Shown: positions 1 through 9,302 of the stretch, in pieces
Position numbering within the stretch: position 1 is the stretch's first letter
Layout: each line of letters begins with the position of its first letter
Source of the DNA: Arenibacter antarcticus
GTDB taxonomy: Bacteria; Bacteroidota; Bacteroidia; Flavobacteriales; Flavobacteriaceae
DNA: 64,000 nt
Direction of reading: 5' to 3'
Assembly (NCBI RefSeq): GCF_041320605.1
Contig: NZ_CP166679.1
Span: forward strand, 3,396,001 to 3,460,000
Made by a program: the position numbers and the translations under genes
Notes under the pieces: generated by a model
What the model saw: the letters and a program-made list of their open reading frames with translations, nothing else
Told to the model about the DNA's origin: nothing
Databases searched by the model: none

Positions 1-3
1 TTT

Positions 4-855
4 ATGATATTGATAGTTGATAGTGGCGCTACAAAATCCGATTGGATTGCTTTGGATGAAAAAGGAGACCAGTTGTTCATGACACAAACCCTTGGACTTA
101 GCCCAGAGGTATTGACAAGACCTGTTATTGAAGATCGTTTGGCCGATAATTTTGAACTTTCCAAGAATAGGGAAAGAGTTTCGCATTTGTATTTTTACGG
201 TGCAGGCTGTGGTACCGATAGGATGAGAAATTTCTTGGGCGAAATCTTTAAAGAATTTTTTCCCAATGCGAAAGCGGAGGTTAAAGAAGATACTTATGCT
301 GCTATTTATGCAACCACAAAAGTGGGGCATCACGGCATAGTATGTATTTTGGGTACAGGATCTAATTGTAGCTATTATGATGGTGAAATATTACATCAAA
401 AAGTTGCTTCCTTAGGGTATATTCCGATGGATGATGGTAGTGGTAACTTTTTCGGTAGAAAATTGATCCGTGATTATTACTTTAATAAAATGCCAAAGGA
501 TTTGGCTACCAAGTTTGAAAAGGAGTACAATCTTGATGCAGATGTTATTAAGGAAAACCTGTACAAACAGCCCAATCCAAATACCTATCTAGCTACCTTT
601 GCAAGGTTTATTGTGGAAAATAAAAACCACCCCTACAGTAGAGGGGTGATCGATAAAGGCTTTCAGCAATTTGTAAACAATTACATCATGCAATTTGAAT
701 TGGCCACCAAGGTTCCAGTTAGTTTTGTTGGCAGTATTGCGCATTATCTACGCGATGAGTTGACTGCGGTAATCGAAAGAAACGATCTGGTACTAGGGGT
801 TATTAGACAAAGACCTATAGAAGGACTTGTTGAATTTCATAGGGCTGCTATTTAA
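4..855 (+). CDS. BadF/BadG/BcrA/BcrD-family ATPase, N-acetylglucosamine kinase-like
   Basis: This 283-aa protein has the ASKHA sugar-kinase fold. The phosphate-1 loop DSGATK starts at D6, a second phosphate loop LGTGS lies at 116-120, and DDGSG at 143-147 is typical of the NagK/BadF family. The family phosphorylates amino sugars such as GlcNAc, or uses ATP in related ways, in the cytosol. The substrate cannot be fixed from the sequence. A role in GlcNAc salvage from peptidoglycan would fit the amidase and GH3 genes nearby, but that is inference. The ATG lies three bases from the window edge, so upstream signals are not visible, although the N-terminus matches the expected position of the first beta strand. 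It converges on ridA and overlaps it by 8 bp. Confidence 0.85.
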   Translation: MILIVDSGATKSDWIALDEKGDQLFMTQTLGLSPEVLTRPVIEDRLADNFELSKNRERVSHLYFYGAGCGTDRMRNFLGEIFKEFFPNAKAEVKEDTYAAIYATTKVGHHGIVCILGTGSNCSYYDGEILHQKVASLGYIPMDDGSGNFFGRKLIRDYYFNKMPKDLATKFEKEYNLDADVIKENLYKQPNPNTYLATFARFIVENKNHPYSRGVIDKGFQQFVNNYIMQFELATKVPVSFVGSIAHYLRDELTAVIERNDLVLGVIRQRPIEGLVEFHRAAI

Positions 856-1228
856 TAGCGATCATAGAAATTTCAACATTCACAAATTTAGGGAGGTTGG
901 CTACTTCTACAGTTTCCCTAGCTGGGGCTGTTTCAGCATTAAAATAAGCTCCGTAAACCTCATTTATCAGTGAGAACTGATGCATGTCTTTTACGAATAT
1001 CGACGATTTAACAACATTTTCAAAAGTCATTCTTGCCTCGGTAAGAATGGCTTTTAAGTTTTCCATGGATTGTTGCGTTTCCTTTTTTATGTCGCCCGCA
1101 ACCAATTCCCCGGTCTTTGGGTCTAGGGGTATCTGTCCAGAAATGTACAAGGTGTTCCCTGTCAATACAGCCTGATTGTACGGGCCTATAGGCGCTGGAG
1201 CGTTTGTGGTGTTGATAATTGTTTTCAT
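848..1228 (-). CDS. ridA: RidA family enamine/imine deaminase
   Basis: This 126-aa protein has the usual length and motifs of the YjgF/YER057c/UK114 family: GPYNQA from residue 15, ISGQIP near 29, the substrate-carboxylate-binding arginine R104 in PARETVEV, and a late glutamate E119. The family hydrolyses reactive enamine/imine intermediates released by PLP enzymes, notably 2-aminoacrylate, to keto acids and ammonia in the cytosol. The ATG start gives a full-length protein. It lies about 120 bp downstream of lptD on the same strand and may be co-transcribed with it. Confidence 0.93.
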   Translation of the reverse strand: MKTIINTTNAPAPIGPYNQAVLTGNTLYISGQIPLDPKTGELVAGDIKKETQQSMENLKAILTEARMTFENVVKSSIFVKDMHQFSLINEVYGAYFNAETAPARETVEVANLPKFVNVEISMIAIK

Positions 1229-1347
1229 ATCCTCTGTTATTTATTATGTTATAGTGTTTCTGAGTGGATCTTTGTTATGCACAATAATCGTTCGGGAAAT
1301 TGGCCCAAACCACTTCTTTTTTTTTAATCAGTCTATTTAAGTTGGGG

Positions 1348-4053
1348 TTATCTTCTTCGGCTAGGCTGACTGCGATTTTCCCACTTAAGGTCTTGCAAGA
1401 TAGAACTCTTGATCCCGATAAAGAAATACCACCGCTTATAGGTTCCAAATGGGGTCCAGTTGAAATTCATTCTAAAACTCTTTAGATCTCTTTCAAATCT
1501 CAATTGGGTAAGGGTAAAGCCCTTGTTTTTAAAATCATATCCAGAGGATCCACCTACCTTCCACCTAGGAGACAATTGAATGTTTCCGGAAAACATTAAG
1601 GCGTGACTCCCAACGGCGTTTTGCCTATTGGAATTGGAGTAATTAACGGCGTAGGACATACGTAGGTCCCAAGGCAACTTTGTGCCGTAAAAGGGGTTCT
1701 CTACATCTTCGGAGCCCTTGTCTCCATCTTCCCCAGGCCTGTTTTGGTTAAAATCCTCTGCTTTTCCAAAAAGATCATCGTCCCTACCGCCACTAGAGGC
1801 AACATAATCATACTCGTCCTTACTGTCTTTCTTGTCATCAGTTTTCTTTCCAAAGGTTTCGCTGCTTATGGAATAACTTACGTTTCCCCTTGCTGAAGTA
1901 AGTCTAAAAAGACTTCCTCCATTGTCTATGTTAAAGGTGTTTATTCTGGTTCCATTATTGTCAATGGCATATGGGTCTAAACTGGCGCCAAAGTTAATAG
2001 ACATTTTATTGTTCAATATATTGGTCCCTCCGTTTATGTTCAACGGACTCAGTTTTAGAGAGTCGGCCTCAAAATTATAGCCGGCCGATAAGTTTAGATT
2101 GCTCAGGAGGGAAATCTTTTTGGCTTCCGTGGCGGTAGAATCCTTGCTTCGTACTTTGGCTTCCAGTTGGTTTCCCAAGGAGAAACTCATGGAGCTCGAC
2201 TTATTTAAGCCTGGTGCTCCGTTTAAGGTGCCTTCAAACCTGCTGTACAGTTCCTCTTCGTTGTTGGCTCCTATATAGCTGTCGTAAAATTGATCAAAAG
2301 AAGGGGTGTAGCCGTAACTTAAGGAGGGCCTCATGACGTGCCTTATGGCTTGTATTTTCTTGTCCTCGCCAAAGTTGAAGGTTCCATACATTGTAGTTCC
2401 AATACTGGAGCTAAAATTGTATTTGTTATAGCGGTCAAATCCGCTAATGGTGTCGGTAATCACCTCTCTTTTAGTATCCAGATCATAATCGCGTTTATAG
2501 GTTTCAATGGCCCAAACATCTTCATAAGAACCCCCTACACTAACGCTAAAATGCTTGGCGACCTTAAAGTTCGTGCTTAAGGGTATGGAGTGTCTTGCTC
2601 CAAATTTTGATTCCTTAAACATTCTACTGGTCAGAAAGTCCTCCTCAGTAGTCCTGATGCTATTTCTAGCATTAAGGTTGTATTGGAAGTTTACATTTTG
2701 AATGATACCCTTTTTTATGCCTTCTCTAGGGGCGAATGGGTATATACGTTCCATACTTGTCTGCAACGTAGGCAAGGTAACATCTACCGTTCCGGTATTG
2801 GTGTTTTGGTTATGTGTGGCCGTAAGGCTCGTGTTTACCGACGGATATGCCGGAAAGGTTTTGGAATAGGAAATAGATGATGATAAGTTGTTTACCTGGG
2901 TGTTGGGCAGGTTTTGCTGTAAAAGCGAATTCCGGTAGTAAGAACTACTCCCTAGGTTTACGGAAGCTTGGAATCTGGAATTTGGGTTATTCTTGGGGTC
3001 TTGGGAATGTGACACCTGTATATTGTATATAGTGGTCCTGCTATAATCACTAAACCCTTTCTGGCTTGTGATCAGGTTTTCATATCTAAAATTTATATTT
3101 CCTCTATATTTATATCTCTTGGTGTAAATAGATTGTGTTCTAAGGCCATAACTACCGTTGGTATAGAGATCTCCGGTAAGCGTAAGGTCCACATAATCGT
3201 TTATGGGCAGGTAATACCCTCCATTCTGCAAAAAGTAGCCTCTATTGGGGTCACTTCCAAAGGTGGGCATCATTAGGCCTGCAGTCCTTCCTACCGTTAA
3301 TGGGAAATAAGCAAACGGAAGAGCTATAGGAGTGGGTACATCGGCAATATATAAATTGCTAAAACCGGCAATTACTTTTTTCTTGGGTACAAATTTGGCC
3401 TTATTTATTTTGATGTAATAATCGGGATTAACCGTATCCTTGGAGGTGGTAAGCTTGCCTTGACTTAAGAAATAAACGGAATCGTTTTCTTTTTTAGTGA
3501 TTTCAGCATAAACCTTCATGGCATCGCTTCCCAACTGTCCCAACCCGGCCTGTTGCTCTGTTCTAGAGTTCCAAATAATGGCCTTTTGAGTGTTGAAATT
3601 AAATCTAATGGAATCTGGGATCACTATATTGGTACCCTGTTTAAAATAGGGTAACTGGGTATAATTTCCCAGCGAATCCTTAATACGCCCGGCGGAGACC
3701 TCATTTTTAGTGTAGTCCATTATAATTATACCGGCCTTTAACTCCGTATCCTGATAGTATAGTTCTGCCTCGTTATACAGATAAATTTTCTGATCTTTTT
3801 GGCTCATTTTTACGTAATCCTTGGCCTTGTATTTGATTTTATCCAGAAGAAAGGCTTGCTTTCCACCTATAGAATCAATTTTTGTGGAGTCGCCTAATAC
3901 CGCTAATTTTGGATCTGGAAAAAGGGGTGCAACTATGGTGTCCTTATGCGCAGCAATGGGCAATGGTATAATTTGGTCTTCTTGGGCCGTAGTTGTAAAG
4001 GCGCCAAATAAAAGGAGCAATAGGAAAAGTACATGATGTTTATTTGATTGCAA
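1348..4053 (-). CDS. lptD: LptD-like outer-membrane LPS assembly protein
   Basis: The product is about 901 aa and resembles the Bacteroidota LptD/OstA-like proteins that insert lipopolysaccharide into the outer membrane. An N-terminal OstA/LptA-like jellyroll region (about 60-230) contains YLYNEAELYYQDTEL and SAGRIKDSLG. It is followed by a long beta-barrel region rich in alternating aromatic strands. I prefer the TTG at 4053 over the in-frame TTG at 4101, because the protein then starts MQSNKHHVLF and goes directly into a hydrophobic signal sequence ending near TTTAQ. The extra 16 residues of the longer form do not look like a signal peptide. It is divergent from the amidase gene. A low-complexity DDDLFGKAEDF segment lies in a predicted loop. 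Confidence 0.85.
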   Translation of the reverse strand: MQSNKHHVLFLLLLLFGAFTTTAQEDQIIPLPIAAHKDTIVAPLFPDPKLAVLGDSTKIDSIGGKQAFLLDKIKYKAKDYVKMSQKDQKIYLYNEAELYYQDTELKAGIIIMDYTKNEVSAGRIKDSLGNYTQLPYFKQGTNIVIPDSIRFNFNTQKAIIWNSRTEQQAGLGQLGSDAMKVYAEITKKENDSVYFLSQGKLTTSKDTVNPDYYIKINKAKFVPKKKVIAGFSNLYIADVPTPIALPFAYFPLTVGRTAGLMMPTFGSDPNRGYFLQNGGYYLPINDYVDLTLTGDLYTNGSYGLRTQSIYTKRYKYRGNINFRYENLITSQKGFSDYSRTTIYNIQVSHSQDPKNNPNSRFQASVNLGSSSYYRNSLLQQNLPNTQVNNLSSSISYSKTFPAYPSVNTSLTATHNQNTNTGTVDVTLPTLQTSMERIYPFAPREGIKKGIIQNVNFQYNLNARNSIRTTEEDFLTSRMFKESKFGARHSIPLSTNFKVAKHFSVSVGGSYEDVWAIETYKRDYDLDTKREVITDTISGFDRYNKYNFSSSIGTTMYGTFNFGEDKKIQAIRHVMRPSLSYGYTPSFDQFYDSYIGANNEEELYSRFEGTLNGAPGLNKSSSMSFSLGNQLEAKVRSKDSTATEAKKISLLSNLNLSAGYNFEADSLKLSPLNINGGTNILNNKMSINFGASLDPYAIDNNGTRINTFNIDNGGSLFRLTSARGNVSYSISSETFGKKTDDKKDSKDEYDYVASSGGRDDDLFGKAEDFNQNRPGEDGDKGSEDVENPFYGTKLPWDLRMSYAVNYSNSNRQNAVGSHALMFSGNIQLSPRWKVGGSSGYDFKNKGFTLTQLRFERDLKSFRMNFNWTPFGTYKRWYFFIGIKSSILQDLKWENRSQPSRRR

Positions 4054-4182
4054 AGCTAGATATCCTATTTTTGTAACGGTTTGGCAACAATTCGGGTCCA
4101 AACTTACATATAATTTTTGTTGTGTATGTAGGGTATTGCAATAAATTTAACCTAATATAATGATCAAATTACAACTCGCGAT

Positions 4183-5439
4183 ATGAATAAAAAACGGATT
4201 TCCCTTATATCATTTATACTTTTGGCTTTCTTTATGGTTTCTTTTGGAGAAAAAATAAATAAGGCGGATACTGAAGGAAAGTTTATTGTGGTGCTTGATG
4301 CTGGCCATGGCGGCCATGATCCTGGGAATTTAGGGAATGGGTATCTAGAAAAAAATATAGCGCTAAAAATAGTTTTAGGTGTTGGAAAGATTTTGGAGAA
4401 AAACCCCAATATTAAAGTGATCTACACAAGAAAAGATGATTCTTTTGTGGACTTGTACAAGCGGGGGGAAATTGCCAATAAAGCCAATGCAGACCTGTTT
4501 GTTTCTGTGCATTGTGATTCCCACACCTCGGATGCCCATGGCGCTGGAACCTTTGTCTTGGGTTTGCATGCCAATAAGCAAAATTTTGAAATCGCCAAAA
4601 AGGAAAACTCGGTAATCTATTTGGAAGATAATTATGAGAGTAGGTATGCGGCTTACGACATTACTTCTCCTGAGTCCGTTATTGGACTTACCATTATGCA
4701 GGAGGAATTTCTGGACCAAAGTATTAATCTGGCTAAATTGATGCAGGATAATTTCTCCAAAAAACTAAAAAGAAATGATCGTAAGGTAAAACAGGCGGGA
4801 TTTATTGTGCTACACCAAACGTTTATGCCCAGTGTATTGGTTGAAACTGGTTTTTTGACCAACAAGAACGAGGGGGCTTATTTAAATTCCAGAAAAGGTC
4901 ACGATGAGATGGCTGGGGCCATCGCAGATGCTATCCTTACTTATAAAAAGGGAATGATTGCATTTGAGGAGCCTGTAGTTTCCAAAAACACACTGGTAGT
5001 GGTAGATGCTAATAAAACTCAGTCGGCAATAAAAAAGACGGGAGGGGTTACTTCTAAAGATACGCAATCGGAGAATAGACCCAAGTTGGTAATAAAGGAC
5101 GAGTCGGCTAAAGCACCTAAAATAGTGGTCAACGAAGCTAATGACGATGCTACAAATCCTGTCAAGAAATCCGCTAATATTATCTTTAAAGTGCAAATTT
5201 TTGCAAGTGCCAAGAATATCCCATTGCATTCTGAAAATTTTAAAGGACTAAATACCCTATCTAAGGAGAAATATAGCAATATGTATAGGTATATGTATGG
5301 GAATACGGACGACCATTTTCAGGCCACTTTGCTAAAGAGTAATGCCGATGCTAAGGGGTACGATACCTCCTATATAGTTGCCTATATGGATGGGGAACGG
5401 ATCTCCGTAACAAAGGCTCTTAAATACCTTTCGGAATAA
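4183..5439 (+). CDS. N-acetylmuramoyl-L-alanine amidase (Amidase_3) with C-terminal SPOR-like domain
   Basis: This 418-aa secreted zinc amidase cleaves the lactyl-amide bond between MurNAc and L-Ala in peptidoglycan. A signal sequence occupies residues 1-25. The Amidase_3 domain (about 33-255) shows the zinc ligands H42 (DAGHGGHD), E56 (YLEKNIAL) and H110 (SVHCDSH), plus the catalytic E221 in VLVETGFL. A Lys/Ser/Thr-rich linker follows, and the last 85 residues (from IFKVQIFASA) resemble a SPOR-type peptidoglycan-binding domain, which would target it to denuded glycan at division sites. It lies 56 bp before the MCE gene and is probably co-transcribed with it. The Bacteroidota often pair an amidase with lptD and an MCE gene in this way. 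Confidence 0.92.
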   Translation: MNKKRISLISFILLAFFMVSFGEKINKADTEGKFIVVLDAGHGGHDPGNLGNGYLEKNIALKIVLGVGKILEKNPNIKVIYTRKDDSFVDLYKRGEIANKANADLFVSVHCDSHTSDAHGAGTFVLGLHANKQNFEIAKKENSVIYLEDNYESRYAAYDITSPESVIGLTIMQEEFLDQSINLAKLMQDNFSKKLKRNDRKVKQAGFIVLHQTFMPSVLVETGFLTNKNEGAYLNSRKGHDEMAGAIADAILTYKKGMIAFEEPVVSKNTLVVVDANKTQSAIKKTGGVTSKDTQSENRPKLVIKDESAKAPKIVVNEANDDATNPVKKSANIIFKVQIFASAKNIPLHSENFKGLNTLSKEKYSNMYRYMYGNTDDHFQATLLKSNADAKGYDTSYIVAYMDGERISVTKALKYLSE

Positions 5440-5495
5440 TAGCCACTCTTCTAAAAATTATTTCTAATTTTGTTAGCAACTGAAAATAAAATCTT

Positions 5496-6461
5496 TTGAA
5501 AATATCTAGGGAAGTAAAAACAGGAATTATTGTTATTGGCGGTATTCTGTTGTTCATTTTGGGGTTTAGTTATTTAAAGTCCACACCGCTCTTCGACAAT
5601 AGCAAGACATTCTACGCAGTCTACCAACATGTGGGAGGATTACAATCGGGGACACAGGTGACCATAAATGGATTTTCTGTAGGAAAAGTGAATGATATTA
5701 GGTTTAAGGATGCTTCCGGTAGCCTTTTGGTCACCTTTACAGTGAGCAATAACTTTTCCTTTTCAAAGAACAGTAAGGCCGAACTCTATGATACAGGTAT
5801 CATAGGAGGTAAGGGCATTCAAATAAAACCAGTATTTGACGGGGCTGAAATGGCCATATCCGGAGATACTTTGTCTTCGGCGACCAGACCCGGATTAACA
5901 GATTTGGTACAACAACGGTTAGCTCCCTTGCAATTGAAGGTAGAAGGTGCAATATCCAATGCGGATACCCTGTTGATGAATGTGAATGAAGTCTTAGATC
6001 CAAAAGCAAAAAAGGATTTAAGGGAAAGTATAGCCGGACTTAGTGCTATGGTAAAAAGCTTTCAAGGGAGTGCAGATGCACTAAACGCCATATTAAACGG
6101 CAATAAGGAGAATTTAAATAATTCCATAAGCAACTTAAGTACTATCACGGACAACTTTAGCAAGTTATCGGACTCCTTGGCTAATGCTGGACTGGGAGAA
6201 ACGATTAAAGGCCTACAGACCACTCTTGGCGATCTAAACGTAGTGTTGGCCAAAATAGAAAATGGTGATGGGACCCTTGGGAAATTGGTCAACGACCAAA
6301 CCTTGTACAACAATCTAACAGACGCCTCCCAACAATTGGACTTGCTTCTTCAAGATTTCCGCTTAAACCCGAAACGCTATGTCAATGTTTCGGTATTTGG
6401 GAAAAAACAAATAGATTATGCCGTTCCCTCCGATGATCCGGCCAAAGAAATAACCGATTAG
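5496..6461 (+). CDS. MlaD/MCE-domain lipid transport protein
   Basis: This 321-aa protein has one N-terminal transmembrane helix (about 10-28) and an MCE domain (about 37-120; VGGLQSGTQVTINGFSVGKV and GIIGGKGIQI are typical). The remaining 200 residues are largely helical with no second membrane span. MCE proteins form hexameric rings or tubes that carry phospholipids between inner and outer membranes, with an ABC transporter (MlaEF type) encoded elsewhere. The start codon is TTG; the protein beginning there, KISREVKTGIIVIGGI, matches the family N-terminus. The stop lies 3 bp before the next ATG, so it is translationally linked to the iron-sulfur gene. Confidence 0.9.
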   Translation: MKISREVKTGIIVIGGILLFILGFSYLKSTPLFDNSKTFYAVYQHVGGLQSGTQVTINGFSVGKVNDIRFKDASGSLLVTFTVSNNFSFSKNSKAELYDTGIIGGKGIQIKPVFDGAEMAISGDTLSSATRPGLTDLVQQRLAPLQLKVEGAISNADTLLMNVNEVLDPKAKKDLRESIAGLSAMVKSFQGSADALNAILNGNKENLNNSISNLSTITDNFSKLSDSLANAGLGETIKGLQTTLGDLNVVLAKIENGDGTLGKLVNDQTLYNNLTDASQQLDLLLQDFRLNPKRYVNVSVFGKKQIDYAVPSDDPAKEITD

Positions 6462-6464
6462 ACC

Positions 6465-7790
6465 ATGGACTATATTCCCAATATTCTTTTTGCAATCCTT
6501 CTTATTGCCGGAATTGCATTTTTCGCCAAAAATGTAAAGAAACTTATCCGCAACATTAAATTGGGGAAACCAGTAGATACTAGTGACCATACTTCCCAGC
6601 GATGGAGAAATATGGCAAGAATTGCATTGGGACAGACTAAGATGGTAGTGAGGCCTATTCCGGGGATACTACATATTATTGTGTATGTGGGATTTATTAT
6701 TATTAATATTGAAGTCCTAGAAATAGTTTTGGACGGTTTGTTGGGCACCCATAGGATATTTTCTTTTTTAGGGGGATTTTATAGTTTTTTGATCGCTTCT
6801 TTCGAAATTCTAGCCTTATTGGTGATTGTTGCGGTATTCTTATTTTGGGTGCGTAGGAACATTATTAAATTAAAACGATTTTTAAATCCAGAAATGGCCG
6901 GTTGGCCCAAAAAGGATGGGAATCTAATTTTGTATATAGAATTTGTATTGATGGTTCTTTTTTTAACCATGAATGCGGCAGATTACCAGTTGCAACAAAT
7001 GGATGTGGCTCATTATACCAAGGCAGGAGCCTTCCCTGTGAGTCAGTTTATTGCTCCCTTGTTCCAAGAAATGTCAATATCCTCAATAATTGTACTGGAA
7101 CGAACGGCGTGGTGGTTGCATATAACAGGAATCTTAATGTTTCTTAACTATCTGTACTATTCCAAACATTTACATATACTCTTAGCTTTCCCCAATACGT
7201 ATTTTGGGAAGGTAAGACCAAAAGGTCAGTTTAATAATTTGGATTCTGTGACCAAAGAAGTAAAGTTGATGATGGATCCCACAGCGGATCCCTTTGCCGC
7301 ACCCGATGAAAATGCTGCTCCACCTGAAAAATTTGGCGCTTCAGATGTAATGGACCTTGAATGGGTACAATTATTAAATGCGTATACCTGTACAGAATGT
7401 GGTCGCTGTACCAGCGAATGTCCCGCAAACCTGACCGGTAAGAAATTGTCCCCAAGAAAGATCATGATGGATACCAGGGATAGGTTGGAAGAAGTGGGGA
7501 AGAACATGGACGCCAATAAAGGTGTGTTTGTTCCTGATGGAAAACAATTATTGGGAGATTATATCAGCCATGAGGAGCTTTGGGCATGTACCACTTGTAA
7601 TGCCTGTGTAGAGGCTTGCCCGGTGAGTATAGATCCCTTATCCATTATAATGGATATGAGGCAATATTTGGTAATGGAACAGTCCGCAGCCCCATCCGAT
7701 CTGAATAATATGATGGGTAATATTGAAAACAACGGGGCACCATGGCCATTTAATCAGATGGATAGGCTTAATTGGTCCAAGGAATCATAA
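6465..7790 (+). CDS. Membrane-bound (Fe-S)-binding protein, HdrD/GlpC-like
   Basis: This 441-aa protein has about five to six transmembrane helices in the first 260 residues, followed by a cytoplasmic ferredoxin domain with two 4Fe-4S motifs: C309-x2-C312-x2-C315-x3-C319-P and C375-x2-C378-x2-C381-x3-C385-P. This architecture, a NarI-like membrane anchor with a dicluster domain, is known from heterodisulfide-reductase-like and quinone-linked redox modules. With the CCG-domain protein encoded next, it probably forms a membrane redox complex that exchanges electrons with the quinone pool. The electron donor is unknown. Spacing to both neighbours (3 and 16 bp) indicates one operon. Confidence 0.88.
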   Translation: MDYIPNILFAILLIAGIAFFAKNVKKLIRNIKLGKPVDTSDHTSQRWRNMARIALGQTKMVVRPIPGILHIIVYVGFIIINIEVLEIVLDGLLGTHRIFSFLGGFYSFLIASFEILALLVIVAVFLFWVRRNIIKLKRFLNPEMAGWPKKDGNLILYIEFVLMVLFLTMNAADYQLQQMDVAHYTKAGAFPVSQFIAPLFQEMSISSIIVLERTAWWLHITGILMFLNYLYYSKHLHILLAFPNTYFGKVRPKGQFNNLDSVTKEVKLMMDPTADPFAAPDENAAPPEKFGASDVMDLEWVQLLNAYTCTECGRCTSECPANLTGKKLSPRKIMMDTRDRLEEVGKNMDANKGVFVPDGKQLLGDYISHEELWACTTCNACVEACPVSIDPLSIIMDMRQYLVMEQSAAPSDLNNMMGNIENNGAPWPFNQMDRLNWSKES

Positions 7791-7806
7791 TGTAAGATAG
7801 GTTGAA

Positions 7807-8598
7807 ATGGGAAATGAATTAAAAGTGCCTACCATGGCCGAACTTTTTGCAGCAGGTCAACAGCCAGAAGTGTTGTTCTGGGTAGGCTGTGCAGGAAGTT
7901 TTGATGATAGAGCAAAAAAAATAACAAAGGCCTTTATAAAAATATTAAACAAGGCAAAGATTAATTTTGCAGTCTTGGGAACAGAGGAAAGCTGTACAGG
8001 CGATCCGGCTAAAAGAGCAGGGAACGAATTTTTGTTTCAGATGCAGGCCGTTACCAATATAGAAGTGATGAATGCCTATGAGGTAAAAAAAATAGTTACT
8101 GCATGCCCCCATTGTTTCAACACCATAAAAAATGAATACCCTGGGCTTGGTGGTAATTACGAGGTAGTGCACCATACGCAATTTTTAAAGCATTTGTTGG
8201 AATCTGGAAAGATTTCCATGGAAGGCGGACAATTTAAGGGCAAAAGAATTACTTTTCATGATCCCTGCTATTTAGGGCGTGCCAATAATGTTTATGAAGC
8301 CCCGCGAGATCTAATTAGAAAGTTGGATGCTGAACTGGTAGAAATGAAAAGCTGTAAGTCGCGCGGATTATGCTGTGGCGCAGGAGGAGCCCAAATGTGG
8401 AAAGAACCCGAAAAAGGGAATAAGGATATTAATGTAGAACGGACGGAACAAGCTATAGAGGTGAAGCCCGATATTATTGCGGCAGGTTGTCCGTTTTGTA
8501 ACACTATGATGACGGACGGAGTTAAAACCAAAGATAAAGAGACTTCAATTGCCGTAATGGATATAGCCGAATTGATCGCTACGGCAGAGGATCTGTAG
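7807..8598 (+). CDS. CCG-domain (Fe-S)-binding protein, HdrB-like
   Basis: This 263-aa soluble protein carries two cysteine-rich CCG-type repeats. The first has C100-PH-C103 with C154 (FHDPCYLGRAN). The second has C189-C190-G-AGG and C228-PF-C231. These repeats bind unusual 4Fe-4S clusters in HdrB, GlpC and LutA-type proteins. Together with the upstream dicluster membrane protein it would form the catalytic half of an HdrDE-like oxidoreductase. The substrate is not evident; a lactate- or glycolate-utilisation role is possible, but no flavin subunit is present in the window. Confidence 0.88.
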   Translation: MGNELKVPTMAELFAAGQQPEVLFWVGCAGSFDDRAKKITKAFIKILNKAKINFAVLGTEESCTGDPAKRAGNEFLFQMQAVTNIEVMNAYEVKKIVTACPHCFNTIKNEYPGLGGNYEVVHHTQFLKHLLESGKISMEGGQFKGKRITFHDPCYLGRANNVYEAPRDLIRKLDAELVEMKSCKSRGLCCGAGGAQMWKEPEKGNKDINVERTEQAIEVKPDIIAAGCPFCNTMMTDGVKTKDKETSIAVMDIAELIATAEDL

Positions 8599-8752
8599 TT
8601 CAATTCCAGGCCAACAGGAGAAGGGAAATACTATTAAAACTGCAGTCGCTTTAGACAGCCATACCTAACACTTGGTAGCAAGGGATAGGTTCTTTGAATA
8701 TTCAAAATTTAAACCCCAAAAAATCTTTTGGGAAAACAATAAAATTATAAAA

Positions 8753-9235
8753 ATGCTAGTAGAGTTCAATACATTACCAGATGAAGCAAGGGTTTGGATC
8801 TATCAAGCCAGTAGAAGTTTTTCGCAAGAGGAACTTGGGGAGGTAAAATTACTATTAAACGAATTTATTGAGGACTGGACGGCCCATGGTAGCGAATTGC
8901 GCGCGGGTTGTGAGATTAGGTACAATAGATTTATTGTACTTGCCCTAGATCAGTCCATCAATCCCGCATCGGGCTGCTCTATAGATGCCTCTGTAAACTT
9001 TATATTACAACTAGAAAAGAAATACAATATCGGTTTGTTAGACAAAATGAATGTCTCCTATAAACAAGGCGATTTTGTAGCCTACAAAACCTTGGTCGAC
9101 TTTAAAAAGATGGCGAAGCAAAAGGCGGTTTCCAAAAATACTATTGTTTTCAACAATTTGGTGAACAACAAAATGGAATATGAAAACCATTGGGAGGTTC
9201 CCGCATCTGAAAGTTGGCATTCCCGTTTTATGTAA
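8753..9235 (+). CDS. Conserved Bacteroidota protein of unknown function (often mislabelled ABC transporter ATPase)
   Basis: This 160-aa soluble protein starts at an ATG (8753). A longer in-frame reading from 8672 adds 27 residues without recognisable features. It has no Walker A motif, so the ABC transporter ATPase name sometimes attached to this family is not supported by the sequence. Visible features are an N-terminal MLVEFNTLPDEARVWIYQ, a central GCEIRYNRFIVLALD and a C-terminal tail ending ESWHSRFM. It follows the Fe-S operon by 154 bp and precedes the GH3 gene. The function is unknown. Confidence 0.75.
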   Translation: MLVEFNTLPDEARVWIYQASRSFSQEELGEVKLLLNEFIEDWTAHGSELRAGCEIRYNRFIVLALDQSINPASGCSIDASVNFILQLEKKYNIGLLDKMNVSYKQGDFVAYKTLVDFKKMAKQKAVSKNTIVFNNLVNNKMEYENHWEVPASESWHSRFM

Positions 9236-9302
9236 TATTTTTCAGGATACCACTTTTGGCTCGTTTTTTGGTTGTACCCCAACAATTAGTATTGGGGGAA
9301 TA

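Noticed and set aside
8672..8752. Longer start for the conserved 160-aa protein
   Set aside because: The added 27 residues are Lys/Phe-rich with no family support; ATG 8753 starts the conserved MLVEFNTLP segment.
9180..9302. Longer start for the GH3 fusion
   Set aside because: It overlaps the preceding gene by 56 bp and would place the signal peptide 50 residues inside the protein.
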